From CAYWTS01 sp964461265 (lineage in GTDB: Bacteria; Bacteroidota; Ignavibacteria; Tepidaquicellales; OLB5), in assembly GCA_964461265.1 (NCBI GenBank), contig CAYWTS010000001.1, positions 124,001 through 188,000 on the forward strand: a stretch of DNA of 64,000 bases, in the 5' to 3' direction. The notes beneath the pieces were generated by a model. That model ran no database searches. It was given only the letters and a program-made list of their open reading frames with translations, and was not told where the DNA came from. Numbering within the stretch: position 1 is the first letter of the stretch; every line of letters starts with the position of its first letter. The position numbers and the translations under genes were made by a program. This document shows positions 1 through 9,063 of the stretch, piece after piece.

Positions 1-1
1 A

Positions 2-3000
2 TATACAAAGCTTGATATTAGAAATGATAAAACGAAGATAGATACAGCGGGACAGGCACCTGACGGTAAATTCGACTTTTACCCCGGATTTACTGTTGAC
101 CTTGAAAACGGTGAAATCATCTTCCCTACCCTTCAGCCATTTTATGAAACCTTAATAAAAGCCGGCTTACCGGATTCACTATACACCCTGGATTCAGCTG
201 TTTATTTTAATTCAAAACAAAATGCCCGAAGCCTTCAGCCAAAATATTATCTTAAATATAAGGCTGTTGGTGAGGCAACAAATCGCTACCAGCTTGGTTT
301 TAATCTTGTTGAGGGCAGTGTTAAAGTTTTCAACGGAAGTGTAGAGTTAATCAGAGGTGTGGATTATACAGTTGATTATACTACAGGTGAGCTTGTTATT
401 ACAAATCCCGCGGCTTTATCGGCAGGTTCAAATATCAAAATTAGTTACGAAACTAATGATTTGTTTCAGCTTGCCTCAAAAACGCTGCTTGGAACGAGAG
501 CTGAATTACAGATAAATAAAACAAGCTATATAGGTTTTACTCTCATTAATTTAAAACAACAGACTTTAAGCGATAAAGTACGTATCGGTGAGGAACCGAC
601 TAACAATACTATATTAGGATTTGATGCATCAACGGATATTAAATTACCCTTCTTAACAAATCTTTTGAATAAAATTCCCGGCTACAATACTAAAGAAGAA
701 AGTATTTTAACATTACGGGGAGAAGTTGCCTTAATTCTGCCTGAAGCAAACACTAAGAAAAGTAAAATTCCAAGTGATAACAATGAATCGATAGCATATA
801 TAGATGACTTCGAAGGCTCAAAGAAAATTATTTCTCTTGGGCTTAATCCGTTAAGCTGGGCACTTTCAAGCATACCTGATTCAAATACTGTGACAATTTC
901 AGGGAACTTAAAGAATGACAGCACAATTGCCCAAAGAAGATTTAAAATCGAATGGTTCAATCTTTTAAATTCTGTTCCCATTAATGATGTATATCCGAAT
1001 AAACAGATTGGCAACAGCCAGAGCAAAACTCTTACCCCTTTAGTCATTAAATTTAAACCCGATCAGCCGGGTCCTTACACTTATGTAACTCAGGATTCCT
1101 TCCGTTTGCGTGAACCTATTTCTCAAAGACGATGGGGAGGGTTCTTTAAATTCTTAAATTCAACTACTGCTAATCTTGTAGACGAAAATATAGGTTATAT
1201 AGAAATCTGGATGCAGATATCTAATTATACACCTTCATCGGATACAGCAAAAATGATGATAGATCTCGGTATTATTTCTGAAAAAATATTGGCGAATAGT
1301 TTAATTCCTAATGCACCACAACGTAATTTTCATACCGAAGATACATATGCAGACGGTATTCTAGCAGAAGGTGAAGATAACGGAATTGATGGCATGAAAA
1401 ATGCTGATGAAATTTCATTGTATCCCTGGTTGGGTTCCGACCCGGCAGGAGATAATTATTCATGGACACAGGGGAGCGAAGATTATTCCGGTTTTAACGG
1501 CACAGAAGGAAATGCAGTCCTGCAAGAAGCTAAAAAGATCGATACCGAAAATTTAAGAAATACCTCAACCTTAAATACTACCAACCAATATTACGAATAT
1601 GCAGTGCCCCTATTAGCTGACTCAACCGCAAACAAATTTATTAAGGGGGGCGGAAACCTTGGATGGTATCAATACAAGATTCCTTTAAATGACTTTTCGA
1701 AAAAAATCGGGTCTAGTAACACAATTCTGAATAATGTGCAATATGTCAGAGTGTGGTTTACAGGATTTAATTCGAATGACTCAGCATTAATAAAAATCGT
1801 AGATTTCAACTTAGTCGGCAATCAATGGGAAAAAACAACAAAAAGTGATACTTCATTCAATGTTACGGTTGTAAACATTGAGGACAATTCAGCTTATTAT
1901 ATGCAGCCGGTACCTGGTGATGTATTAAGACAAAGAGACCAGACTTCTTCGGACCCGAATGTATTGTTAAATGAACAATCACTTTCAATTGAAGTAAATA
2001 ATTTATTGCAGGGACAGGGTAAATTCGTAAAAAAACTATTTACTGCAAAATCACTTGACCTATTAAATTATAGGATGATTAAGATGTTCGTGAATGGAGA
2101 TCCGACTTTTGTGTATAACAACCCGAATGACTATGATGCGAGTATTATTATCAGAATAGGAAGCGACTCGCTTAATTACTATGAATACCGTGCTCCCATA
2201 CATCCTGATATAAGACCCGCAACACCCTGGAATACACTTAATGAAGTTGTAATTAATCTATCTGATTTAAGCGTTCTAAAGCAATTAAGAGATTCTGCAA
2301 CCAAAATATTTTATCAGCCGGTAGCTAATGGTCCGCCTGGTTCAAAATACGGGATTATAGGAAATCCATCATTAACATCGGTTACACAAATAATGCTCGG
2401 GATAGAAAATGCCCGCGGTCCGGGATATATTCAACCCATTACCGGATCTGTTTGGTTTGATGAGCTAAGAGTTTTAAAAACCAATGATAAAAGCGGTTAC
2501 GCGTATACAATAAGTACTGCTTTAAAACTAGCAGATTTCAGCAATATAAACTTTTCATATACTAAAGTTGATCCGAACTTCCATAATCTCGAAGGGAGGT
2601 TTGGAACAAGGATACTTTCTAATAGCTGGGATATATCAGGAACCGTAAATTTTGATAAAATCCTAAATTCTCTGCTTGCTAAATATGTTTCTGTTAAATT
2701 CAAAAATTTCTTTACGATTCCTGTAACCTTTTCCCATACCGAGATATATGATAAACCAAAATATCTGCCGGGAACTGATATCGAACTGGAAAGTGCTGTT
2801 CAGTCTGCATATAATCAGGTTTTAAACCAAACAGGAGATGAACACTTAGCCGAACAGATGTCGGAACAGATTCGTATCAATTCACAAACCCTTAGAATAA
2901 CAAACAGAATAGGTGTAAACGGTTTTAAGTTTAATTACCCAAGTGATAATTTTATAATCAGGGAAATAATTAATAAATTCCAGCTTAATTTCACTTATAA

Positions 3001-4939
3001 TTCGACTCGTGAAAGAACGCCTGTTACTGAAACTAAATATACTTGGGACGCTACGGGAGATATATCGCTTTCGACCGGAAATGACCTTATTAATATACTT
3101 CATTTAAATATTGGCAAGTTTCTACCCATTGGTGAAGAATATAAGGATGCAAAATTCTACTTCTTTGCACCATTTATACCGTTGGCTCCATTGTTTTCGT
3201 CTAATTTTAGCCTTGGGTCCAGTTTTGTCCGTACACGCAGCAACGAGCAATTACGCAACCAGCAGCTTCCTAATCCGACCTCACGTAATTTTAATGCTAA
3301 CAGGAATTTTAACCTGGACTGGAAATTTATTGAGAACTGGATAATAGATATTACGGGAAATTATGCATTCACAGCTACTAGTGATCTAACATATCTTGAA
3401 ACAACTTCCGATTCATTTAAAATACAGCGTTCTACCGGTGAAATAATGAAAGATATATTTTTCAGCAATCGGTTAATTAATTTTGGAAAAGATCAAGCTT
3501 ACAGGCAGACAGTAAACATTAATCCCAGGTTCAATATCCCGATTGTTAAAAACTTTTTCGATATTACAGCATCATACAGCGGTACTTATGACTGGAGACC
3601 TCCTCAGTTTACAAATAATCAAAACCTTGGAAGCATTGTTTCAAATCGTGCTGATTTTCAGACCTCTATTTTTGTTAAGTTAAACCAATTTTTTGACTTA
3701 TTCAAAACAAAACAAAACTTTATCGGGTCGGGTTCAAACAAGTTAATCCAGGACGACAAGCAAAGCCTTGGCGAGCTTTTAAAAATCCTTAGAACGTTTA
3801 TTCCCGACCAGCTCAATCTTACATTTTCACAAACGAAAACCAATACAAATTACGCAGTTGATGGAAGGGCAGGATTTACAAACTTCTGGATTAATTTCGG
3901 TAGCAAACCTGAATACGGACCATCACGCCTTTACCAGCTTGGATGGGCAAATGATCCCGGCAGAAGGGTGCCTAATGTACAGTTTAATGACCAGCTGGGA
4001 ACTGTTAACTTGCTTAACCTGAGTACTTTTATTACTCCTATTTTCCCCAACAACCTGAAAATATCATTTACTTATAAAACCGCGTGGAGCAATAGCACAA
4101 CCCTTAATTATATAACCAATCAATTCGGAGACCTTGGTTTACCCACTAGTTCGCAAACGAACAGGATAATTTCACGTCCAACTTTCTTAGTCGGCGGAAA
4201 CATTGTTCAAAAACTTGCGAAACCAATAACTACCGATGCTACCCAAAAAGCAAATGAAATTTCGGAATCATTCGAAAATGAATTTGTTTCATTTCCTTTT
4301 CCAAACTGGAATTTAACTTTAACAGGTGTTGAAAAATTTGAGCTTTTTTCTCCATTTGCATCTTCGGTTTCAATTGATAATGCTTATACTTCTGATTATA
4401 AAAAAAATTACGCATATAACGGTTCACAACCGGAATATATTACTTCCCACCAGCTTACAACGGGATTTAATCCTTTAATAGGTGTTAATATTACATTTAA
4501 ACAAATTGAAGGGGGAAACCTTACGACCTCTTTCAAACTAAATAAAACCGATAATTATGACCTCGCACCTTCAGATGCAAGGATAAATACAACGTCAACT
4601 TCCGAGTTATCTTTTAATGCAAGCTATTCGAAACAGGGCTTTTCAATCCCCCTATTCGGACTCTCCTTAAAGAATGATCTTACTGTTTCTTTTACATACA
4701 GCAGAAGTGTAAATGACCCGAGAACATTAATTTATACTGGCGGTATTTGGGAGACAAATTCACAAACAGGAACCATTACTACAACACTTAATCCATCGAT
4801 TCAATATGCTTTATCTAAAAGTGTAACGGTACAGATTTTCTATAAATATTCCAAAACAGAACCTACCGAAGGTGTACTGAAAATTTCTACTACAAAATCA
4901 AGCGAAGCAGGTTTAAACATTAAACTGGCAATTCAATAA
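2..4939 (+). CDS. sprA: SprA, type IX secretion outer-membrane translocon (5' end outside the window)
   Basis: The reading frame is open from base 2, so the gene enters from the left edge; about 1645 C-terminal residues are visible. SprA is a very large outer-membrane beta-barrel that forms the conduit of the type IX secretion system, and family members are usually around 2400 residues. Visible hallmarks are the repeated pattern ending in ELIRGVDYTVDYTTGEL (near base 350), the block DPNFHNLEGRFG (near 2570) and long alternating beta-strand segments rich in Asn, Phe and Tyr through to the C-terminus. The methionine-like GTG at 359 lies inside a conserved block and is not the start. The stop is directly followed by a small transporter gene. 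The family call is firm; the missing N-terminal third was not seen. The T9SS-tailed protease at 10.8-12.5 kb is a plausible client. Confidence 0.93.
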   Translation, partial: YTKLDIRNDKTKIDTAGQAPDGKFDFYPGFTVDLENGEIIFPTLQPFYETLIKAGLPDSLYTLDSAVYFNSKQNARSLQPKYYLKYKAVGEATNRYQLGFNLVEGSVKVFNGSVELIRGVDYTVDYTTGELVITNPAALSAGSNIKISYETNDLFQLASKTLLGTRAELQINKTSYIGFTLINLKQQTLSDKVRIGEEPTNNTILGFDASTDIKLPFLTNLLNKIPGYNTKEESILTLRGEVALILPEANTKKSKIPSDNNESIAYIDDFEGSKKIISLGLNPLSWALSSIPDSNTVTISGNLKNDSTIAQRRFKIEWFNLLNSVPINDVYPNKQIGNSQSKTLTPLVIKFKPDQPGPYTYVTQDSFRLREPISQRRWGGFFKFLNSTTANLVDENIGYIEIWMQISNYTPSSDTAKMMIDLGIISEKILANSLIPNAPQRNFHTEDTYADGILAEGEDNGIDGMKNADEISLYPWLGSDPAGDNYSWTQGSEDYSGFNGTEGNAVLQEAKKIDTENLRNTSTLNTTNQYYEYAVPLLADSTANKFIKGGGNLGWYQYKIPLNDFSKKIGSSNTILNNVQYVRVWFTGFNSNDSALIKIVDFNLVGNQWEKTTKSDTSFNVTVVNIEDNSAYYMQPVPGDVLRQRDQTSSDPNVLLNEQSLSIEVNNLLQGQGKFVKKLFTAKSLDLLNYRMIKMFVNGDPTFVYNNPNDYDASIIIRIGSDSLNYYEYRAPIHPDIRPATPWNTLNEVVINLSDLSVLKQLRDSATKIFYQPVANGPPGSKYGIIGNPSLTSVTQIMLGIENARGPGYIQPITGSVWFDELRVLKTNDKSGYAYTISTALKLADFSNINFSYTKVDPNFHNLEGRFGTRILSNSWDISGTVNFDKILNSLLAKYVSVKFKNFFTIPVTFSHTEIYDKPKYLPGTDIELESAVQSAYNQVLNQTGDEHLAEQMSEQIRINSQTLRITNRIGVNGFKFNYPSDNFIIREIINKFQLNFTYNSTRERTPVTETKYTWDATGDISLSTGNDLINILHLNIGKFLPIGEEYKDAKFYFFAPFIPLAPLFSSNFSLGSSFVRTRSNEQLRNQQLPNPTSRNFNANRNFNLDWKFIENWIIDITGNYAFTATSDLTYLETTSDSFKIQRSTGEIMKDIFFSNRLINFGKDQAYRQTVNINPRFNIPIVKNFFDITASYSGTYDWRPPQFTNNQNLGSIVSNRADFQTSIFVKLNQFFDLFKTKQNFIGSGSNKLIQDDKQSLGELLKILRTFIPDQLNLTFSQTKTNTNYAVDGRAGFTNFWINFGSKPEYGPSRLYQLGWANDPGRRVPNVQFNDQLGTVNLLNLSTFITPIFPNNLKISFTYKTAWSNSTTLNYITNQFGDLGLPTSSQTNRIISRPTFLVGGNIVQKLAKPITTDATQKANEISESFENEFVSFPFPNWNLTLTGVEKFELFSPFASSVSIDNAYTSDYKKNYAYNGSQPEYITSHQLTTGFNPLIGVNITFKQIEGGNLTTSFKLNKTDNYDLAPSDARINTTSTSELSFNASYSKQGFSIPLFGLSLKNDLTVSFTYSRSVNDPRTLIYTGGIWETNSQTGTITTTLNPSIQYALSKSVTVQIFYKYSKTEPTEGVLKISTTKSSEAGLNIKLAIQ

Positions 4940-5197
4940 TTGGATATTTTTACAACTATCGTAGGATTATTTGCGGCTATGCTAACCACATTCGCGTTTC
5001 TTCCGCAATCAATAAAATCGATAAAGAGCAGACACACAAAAGATTTTTCTCTCTCAATGTTAATAATGCTTGAAATCGGGCTTATTACCTGGCTTATTTA
5101 TGGAATTCTGATTAGAAGTATTCCTGTAATTTCAGCTAACACAATATCTATAGTTTTTATGACAATATTGCTATATTTAAAAATTAAATACGGTTAA
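4940..5197 (+). CDS. SemiSWEET-type sugar transporter (PQ-loop/MtN3 family)
   Basis: An 85-residue protein with three predicted membrane helices and the PQ-loop signature FLPQSIKSIKSR near residues 21-32, followed by TKDFS. This matches the bacterial SemiSWEET half-transporters, which dimerise and carry sugars passively across the inner membrane. The TTG start at 4940 is contiguous with the TAA stop of sprA; an ATG at 4979 would delete most of the first helix, so TTG is preferred. Family length (about 85-95 residues) supports this. No separate promoter is visible, so it is probably co-transcribed with sprA. The substrate cannot be told from sequence. Confidence 0.82.
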   Translation: MDIFTTIVGLFAAMLTTFAFLPQSIKSIKSRHTKDFSLSMLIMLEIGLITWLIYGILIRSIPVISANTISIVFMTILLYLKIKYG

Positions 5198-5231
5198 TTT
5201 GATTAATGGATGCATGATATATCTTATTCAC

Positions 5232-5262
5232 TTTACACAATTTGAGAATTTCTGTATTTTTG
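5232..5262 (+). promoter_or_regulatory. Possible Bacteroidota-type promoter for tRNA-Arg
   Basis: A TATTTTTG box at 5255-5262 fits the Bacteroidota -7 consensus TAnnTTTG. It has a weak upstream TTTA at 5232-5235, 19 bases away, where TTTG would be expected. It lies about 47 bases before the tRNA-Arg gene. The assignment rests on motif match only. Confidence 0.35.
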
Positions 5263-5308
5263 TAATAATATTAAGTTCTTTCAAAAATTATAGAAAATGA
5301 ATTATTTT

Positions 5309-5382
5309 GCGCCCATAGCTCAATTGGATAGAGCGATAGCCTTCTAAGCTATAGGTTTCAGGTTCGATTCCTGATGGGCGTA
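5309..5382 (+). tRNA. tRNA-Arg (anticodon UCU)
   Basis: A full cloverleaf is visible. Acceptor GCGCCCA pairs with TGGGCGT (one G-U pair at the end), the D stem is GCTC/GAGC, the anticodon stem is ATAGC/GCTAT with loop CTTCTAA (TCT at 5343-5345), and the T arm is TCAGG-TTCGATT-CCTGA. The discriminator is A and no CCA is encoded. The last 27 bases are repeated downstream at 5426-5452. Confidence 0.95.
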
Positions 5383-5452
5383 CAAATATTTTTAGTTTTA
5401 GAGTGCAGCGCCACAGGCGCCAAGTTTTCAGGTTCGATTCCTGATGGGCGTA
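5356..5452 (+). repeat. 27-bp direct repeat of the tRNA-Arg 3' end
   Basis: Bases 5356-5382 (end of tRNA-Arg, T arm plus acceptor) recur exactly at 5426-5452. The intervening 43 bases contain a GC-rich hairpin, GCGCC-ACA-GGCGC (5408-5420). A duplicated tRNA 3' end is the classic footprint left by tRNA-targeting integrases, but here no element remains between the copies. Confidence 0.85.
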
Positions 5453-5458
5453 TATTTC

Positions 5459-5543
5459 GATTTGAGATGTAATGATTTGATATTTTAGATTTATTTTAAT
5501 GTTATTATCATATATCTCATATCTAAAATCGGAAATCTCAAAT
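5459..5543. repeat. Nested AT-rich inverted repeat between two tRNA genes
   Basis: The outer arms ATTTGAGAT (5460-5468) and ATCTCAAAT (5535-5543) and the inner arms ATTTTAGAT (5482-5490) and ATCTAAAAT (5521-5529) are perfect inverted pairs, giving a long imperfect stem between tRNA-Arg and tRNA-His. A similar ATCTAAAATCTCAAAA string occurs near 42281, beside the tRNA-Lys locus, so this may be a dispersed repeat. No coding potential was seen. Confidence 0.6.
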
Positions 5544-5549
5544 TTTTAT

Positions 5550-5624
5550 GGTGAGCATAGCTCAGTTGGTTAGAGCATCAGATTGTGGCTCTGAGGGTCG
5601 TGGGTTCGAATCCCATTGCTCACC
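5550..5624 (+). tRNA. tRNA-His (anticodon GUG), with encoded G-1
   Basis: Acceptor GTGAGCA (5551-5557) pairs with TGCTCAC (5617-5623). An extra G at 5550 can pair with discriminator C at 5624, the G-1:C73 pair diagnostic of tRNA-His. The anticodon stem is TCAGA/TCTGA with loop TTGTGGC and GTG at 5585-5587. The T arm is GTGGG-TTCGAAT-CCCAT. A decayed copy follows immediately. Confidence 0.96.
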
Positions 5625-5644
5625 CAAAAATGCAAATAAATCTC

Positions 5645-5754
5645 TAAGTTAGTTGGTTAACCTCCTGACCTATAGAAATAACTGAGAAGAATGGCTCTGA
5701 GGGTTGTGGGTTCTGCCATAAGCACTCTTTACGGAGGAATCTAATTGCTCACCC
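5645..5754 (+). pseudogene. Decayed tRNA-His copy
   Basis: Segments of the upstream tRNA-His reappear in order: AGTTGGTTA of the D loop (about 5650), GGCTCTGAGGGTTGTGGGTT with one mismatch (about 5693-5712), and GAATCTAATTGCTCACCC with two mismatches ending at 5754. A 23-base insertion splits the T loop after TTC and the anticodon region is lost, so no functional tRNA can form. Confidence 0.75.
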
Positions 5755-5895
5755 AAATTCTGAAACTGTTCCTCAAATGTAAGATTTTGAATTCCTTTAA
5801 CTTTCTATCATAAGATTTAACTTTACATTGCTTATAGTTTATGGTAAAATTATATTAGTGCCTTAATTTTGAAACTATATAACCGAAATAAATAA

Positions 5896-8087
5896 TTGAA
5901 GAAGAACCGATTTAGAATTATACTTACGTTATTATTTATTATTCTTGCAATTTACTTTCTATACCCTACTTACAAAGACTATCAGTACAAAAAAGAGATA
6001 GCTAACCTTCACACACACGAAGACAGTTTATTATATTTCGATAAAAATGCTTCGGATGTGATACATGCAAAAGAAAACGCTATTAAGCTGGGTCTTGACC
6101 TTCAGGGCGGTATGTATGTTATTATGGAAGTTGATGTACCCAAGCTTCTTGAAGACCTTTCTAAAAACAAAGATGATATCTTTAAACAGACGCTGGAACA
6201 AACATCAGAAGCATCCAAAACATCTGATGAAAATCTGATTGATATTTTCGATAACATACTGAAAGCACGTGGTTCATCTTTAAAAGCATATTATGGAGAA
6301 GTACGTGATGATGAATCAAGTATCAAATCGATGTTAAAATCCGAGGTTGAAAATGCTATAGATCGAGCCGTTGAGGTAGTACGTAACAGGATTGACCAGT
6401 ACGGAGTATCGGAACCTGTAATACAAAAGAAAAGCGGCAACAGACTAGTTGTAGAATTACCCGGTATAAGCAACGTAGCTGACGTCAGAAAACTTTTACA
6501 AGGTACTGCACTTCTGGAGTTTCAGCTGGTTGTAGACCCGCAGATAACCATAAATATTATGCAAAAGATAGATACATATCTTGCTGGCGGTAATCTTGAT
6601 TCACTGATAAAAGCAGACTCATTAAGCAAAATTACAAAAACCGATACATTACAAACAGATAAAACAAAAATTACCGACAGGGATACAACAAAAAAAGAGC
6701 TTACTAAAAAAGATACCACTAAAAAAATACTCACTAAGAAAGATACGACTAAAAAAGATACATCTGTTAAAANNNNNNNNNNNNNNNNNNNNNNNNNNNN
6801 NNNNNNNNNNNNNNNNNNNNNNNNNNNNNNNNNNNNNNNNNNNNNNNNNNNNNNNNNNNNNNNNNNNNNNNNACTAAAAAAATACTCACTAAGAAAGATA
6901 CGACTAAAAAAGATACATCTGTTAAAAAAGTTACTGGTAAAGATACCTCGAAAAGTAAGGATACAGGATTAACATCAACAGATACAAATCTTATTACTGA
7001 AGATACAACACGCGAATTAAGCGAAGAGGAATGGAAAATCAAACATCCATGGTTTTATTTAGTTCGTTTTGGAGAACAAAGTGCTGACGGGTTTGTCAAA
7101 GAATCGGATAAATTAAAAGTTCAAAGATTACTCGAAAGAAAAGATATACAAGACCTGATACCACCGGATGTAGAAATGATCTGGTCAAATAAAACTTTTT
7201 TTTCCGAAGGTGAAAGGATTTTTGTTCTTTATACTTTAAAAAAAGAACCTGAATTAACCGGAGGAGTAATAATTAATGCCCGTTCCAATATAGACCCTAA
7301 CTCGAACAGTGCCGTTGTGTACATGGAAATGAACAGCGAAGGTGCTGCTGATTGGGCAAGGATCACGGGAGCCAATATTGGGAAAAGAATTTCTATAGTT
7401 CTTGATAATGTTGTTTATTCTTCGCCTGTGGTTAAGAGTAAAATAACCGGAGGCAGTTCACAGATCGAAGGAATGGAAAACATTAAAGAAGCTAAGCTTT
7501 TAGAAATTGTTTTAAAAGCAGGCGCACTTCCTGCTCCTTTAAAAATTATTGAAGAAAGAACTGTTGGACCCTCTCTTGGTGAAGATTCTATTCAAAAAGG
7601 ATTGTATTCTTCATTCATAGCACTGGTACTGGTTGCGTTATTTATGGTTGTGTATTACCACTTCGGAGGAGCCGTGGCTGACCTTGCTTTATTATTCAAT
7701 ATGCTTTTTGTACTTGGTATTATGGCTTCATTCCACGCTACACTTACTTTACCCGGCATCGCAGGACTCATACTTACTATTGGTGTATCCGTTGACTCAA
7801 ACGTTCTGATTTATGAACGAATACGGGAAGAACTTGTGGGAGGTAAACCTATAAAAACTGCCATTGAAATAGGTTACAAAAAAGCTTTTTCGGCTATACT
7901 TGACTCTCATGTTACTTCAATAATAACCGGTTTAGTCTTATATCAATTCGGAACCGGACCCATACAGGGATTTGCTTTAACATTAATAATAGGTTTGCTT
8001 GCCAACCTGTTCACAGCCATTGTAATAACCAGGATAATATTCGACATACTAACTGAAAAAGGCAAAACACAAATAAACTTCGGATAA
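5896..8087 (+). CDS. secD: SecD, protein-export membrane subunit (interrupted by an assembly gap)
   Basis: SecD works with SecF and the SecYEG channel, using the proton gradient to complete export into the periplasm. The N-terminal half (TTG start, one signal-anchor helix, GLDLQGG at residues 66-72, RNRIDQYGVSEP) lies before a 100-N gap at 6773-6872. The C-terminal half shows the five-helix RND-type module with SVDSNVLIYERIREE. The two halves appear in different frames only because the gap size is nominal: the 55 bases on each side of the gap are identical, and collapsing them gives one 678-residue frame. Between the periplasmic subdomains there is an unusual Lys/Thr/Asp-rich repeat insert (TKKD units). 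secF follows after 11 bases, so the two form an operon. Confidence 0.93.
6718..6927 (+). repeat. Identical 55-bp contig ends flanking a gap, inside TKKD-coding repeats
   Basis: Bases 6718-6772, just left of the gap, are identical to 6873-6927, just right of it. Such exact suffix/prefix identity is what a de Bruijn assembler leaves when it stops at a repeat. Removing one copy plus the Ns (155 bases) restores the secD frame. The sequence itself is made of short near-repeats of ACTAAAAAAGATAC type. Confidence 0.85.
6773..6872. other. Assembly gap (100 N)
   Basis: A run of exactly 100 N inside secD, a conventional placeholder length. The flanks overlap by sequence identity, so the true gap may be zero or consist only of extra repeat units. 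Confidence 0.99.
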
Positions 8088-8098
8088 CATAAAAACAT

Positions 8099-9040
8099 AT
8101 GAGATTTTTACATAATGTCAATGTTGACTTTCTTTCGAAACGAAAATATTTCTACATACTTTCTGTATGCCTGATAATTATTGGCTTTTCGATTTTTATA
8201 CTCAGAGGTATTAATCTCGGTATAGATTTTAAAGGCGGTACCGAGATACTAGTACAATTTGAAAAAGACGTAGCTATTCAGGATGTCCGTGATGCAGTTG
8301 ATAAGACCGGAATCCTCGGAAGCGAGATAAAAACAATGGGCAGTGAACGGGATATTTTGATTAGAACAGCAGAACAAAGTGAAGGAACTGCTGTTTCCGA
8401 TAAAATCAAAAATGCACTTACTTCCAATATCCCTGATAATAAATATGAAATAATGAAAATCGACAAAGTTGGTCCCAAAATTGGTAAAGAATTAAGAGGT
8501 AAAGCAATTCTTGCTACTTTATTTTCGTTAATTGGCATATTAATTTATCTTGCCCTCAGATTTGAGTTTGTTTACGCTTTGGGTGCTGTTATTGCATTAT
8601 TTCATGACGTCCTAATAACATTAGGAATGGTTGCAATCTTCGAAGCTTTATTCCCCTCACTAAATCTTGAACTGTCTCAGGGGATGGTTGCTGCTTTTCT
8701 TACCCTGATAGGTTTTTCTACTAATGATACCGTAATAGTTTTTGACCGAATCAGGGAAAATATCAAGTTATACAAAAACGAAGATATATTGAAAGTCATG
8801 AACAGAAGCATAAATGCAACATTAAGCAGAACTATTATCACCAGCGGAACGGTATTTTTAACTGTTTTGGTTTTATTTTTATTCGGTGGTGAAGTTAACA
8901 GGAGCTTTGCATTCACATTTTTAATAGGTATTATCACAGGGACATATTCATCGGTTTACGTAGCAAGTGCTTTTGTAGTTGATATTAAGTATTTTCAAAA
9001 AAGGCGTAAAACGTTGAAACCTGCTGTAAGTAAAGCCTGA
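8099..9040 (+). CDS. secF: SecF, protein-export membrane subunit
   Basis: This is the partner of SecD in the SecDF export motor of the inner membrane. The 313-residue protein has an N-terminal helix (about 18-36), the SecF signature GIDFKGGTEI at 41-50, a periplasmic domain, and the RND-type helices with FSTNDTVIVFDRIREN near residue 215. The ATG start lies 11 bases after the secD stop, consistent with one transcript. Length and motif order are normal for the family. purA follows after 23 bases on the same strand, so it may share the transcript. Confidence 0.96.
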   Translation: MRFLHNVNVDFLSKRKYFYILSVCLIIIGFSIFILRGINLGIDFKGGTEILVQFEKDVAIQDVRDAVDKTGILGSEIKTMGSERDILIRTAEQSEGTAVSDKIKNALTSNIPDNKYEIMKIDKVGPKIGKELRGKAILATLFSLIGILIYLALRFEFVYALGAVIALFHDVLITLGMVAIFEALFPSLNLELSQGMVAAFLTLIGFSTNDTVIVFDRIRENIKLYKNEDILKVMNRSINATLSRTIITSGTVFLTVLVLFLFGGEVNRSFAFTFLIGIITGTYSSVYVASAFVVDIKYFQKRRKTLKPAVSKA

Positions 9041-9063
9041 TATTTAACTAATCAAAATATTAC

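Noticed and set aside
359..361. GTG as the start of the first large gene
   Set aside because: The frame is open to base 2 and the upstream codons continue conserved SprA sequence, so the gene begins outside the window.
6718..6972. SecD as two separate or frameshifted genes
   Set aside because: The apparent frame change arises from the nominal 100-N gap and a duplicated 55-base contig end; merging them gives one frame.
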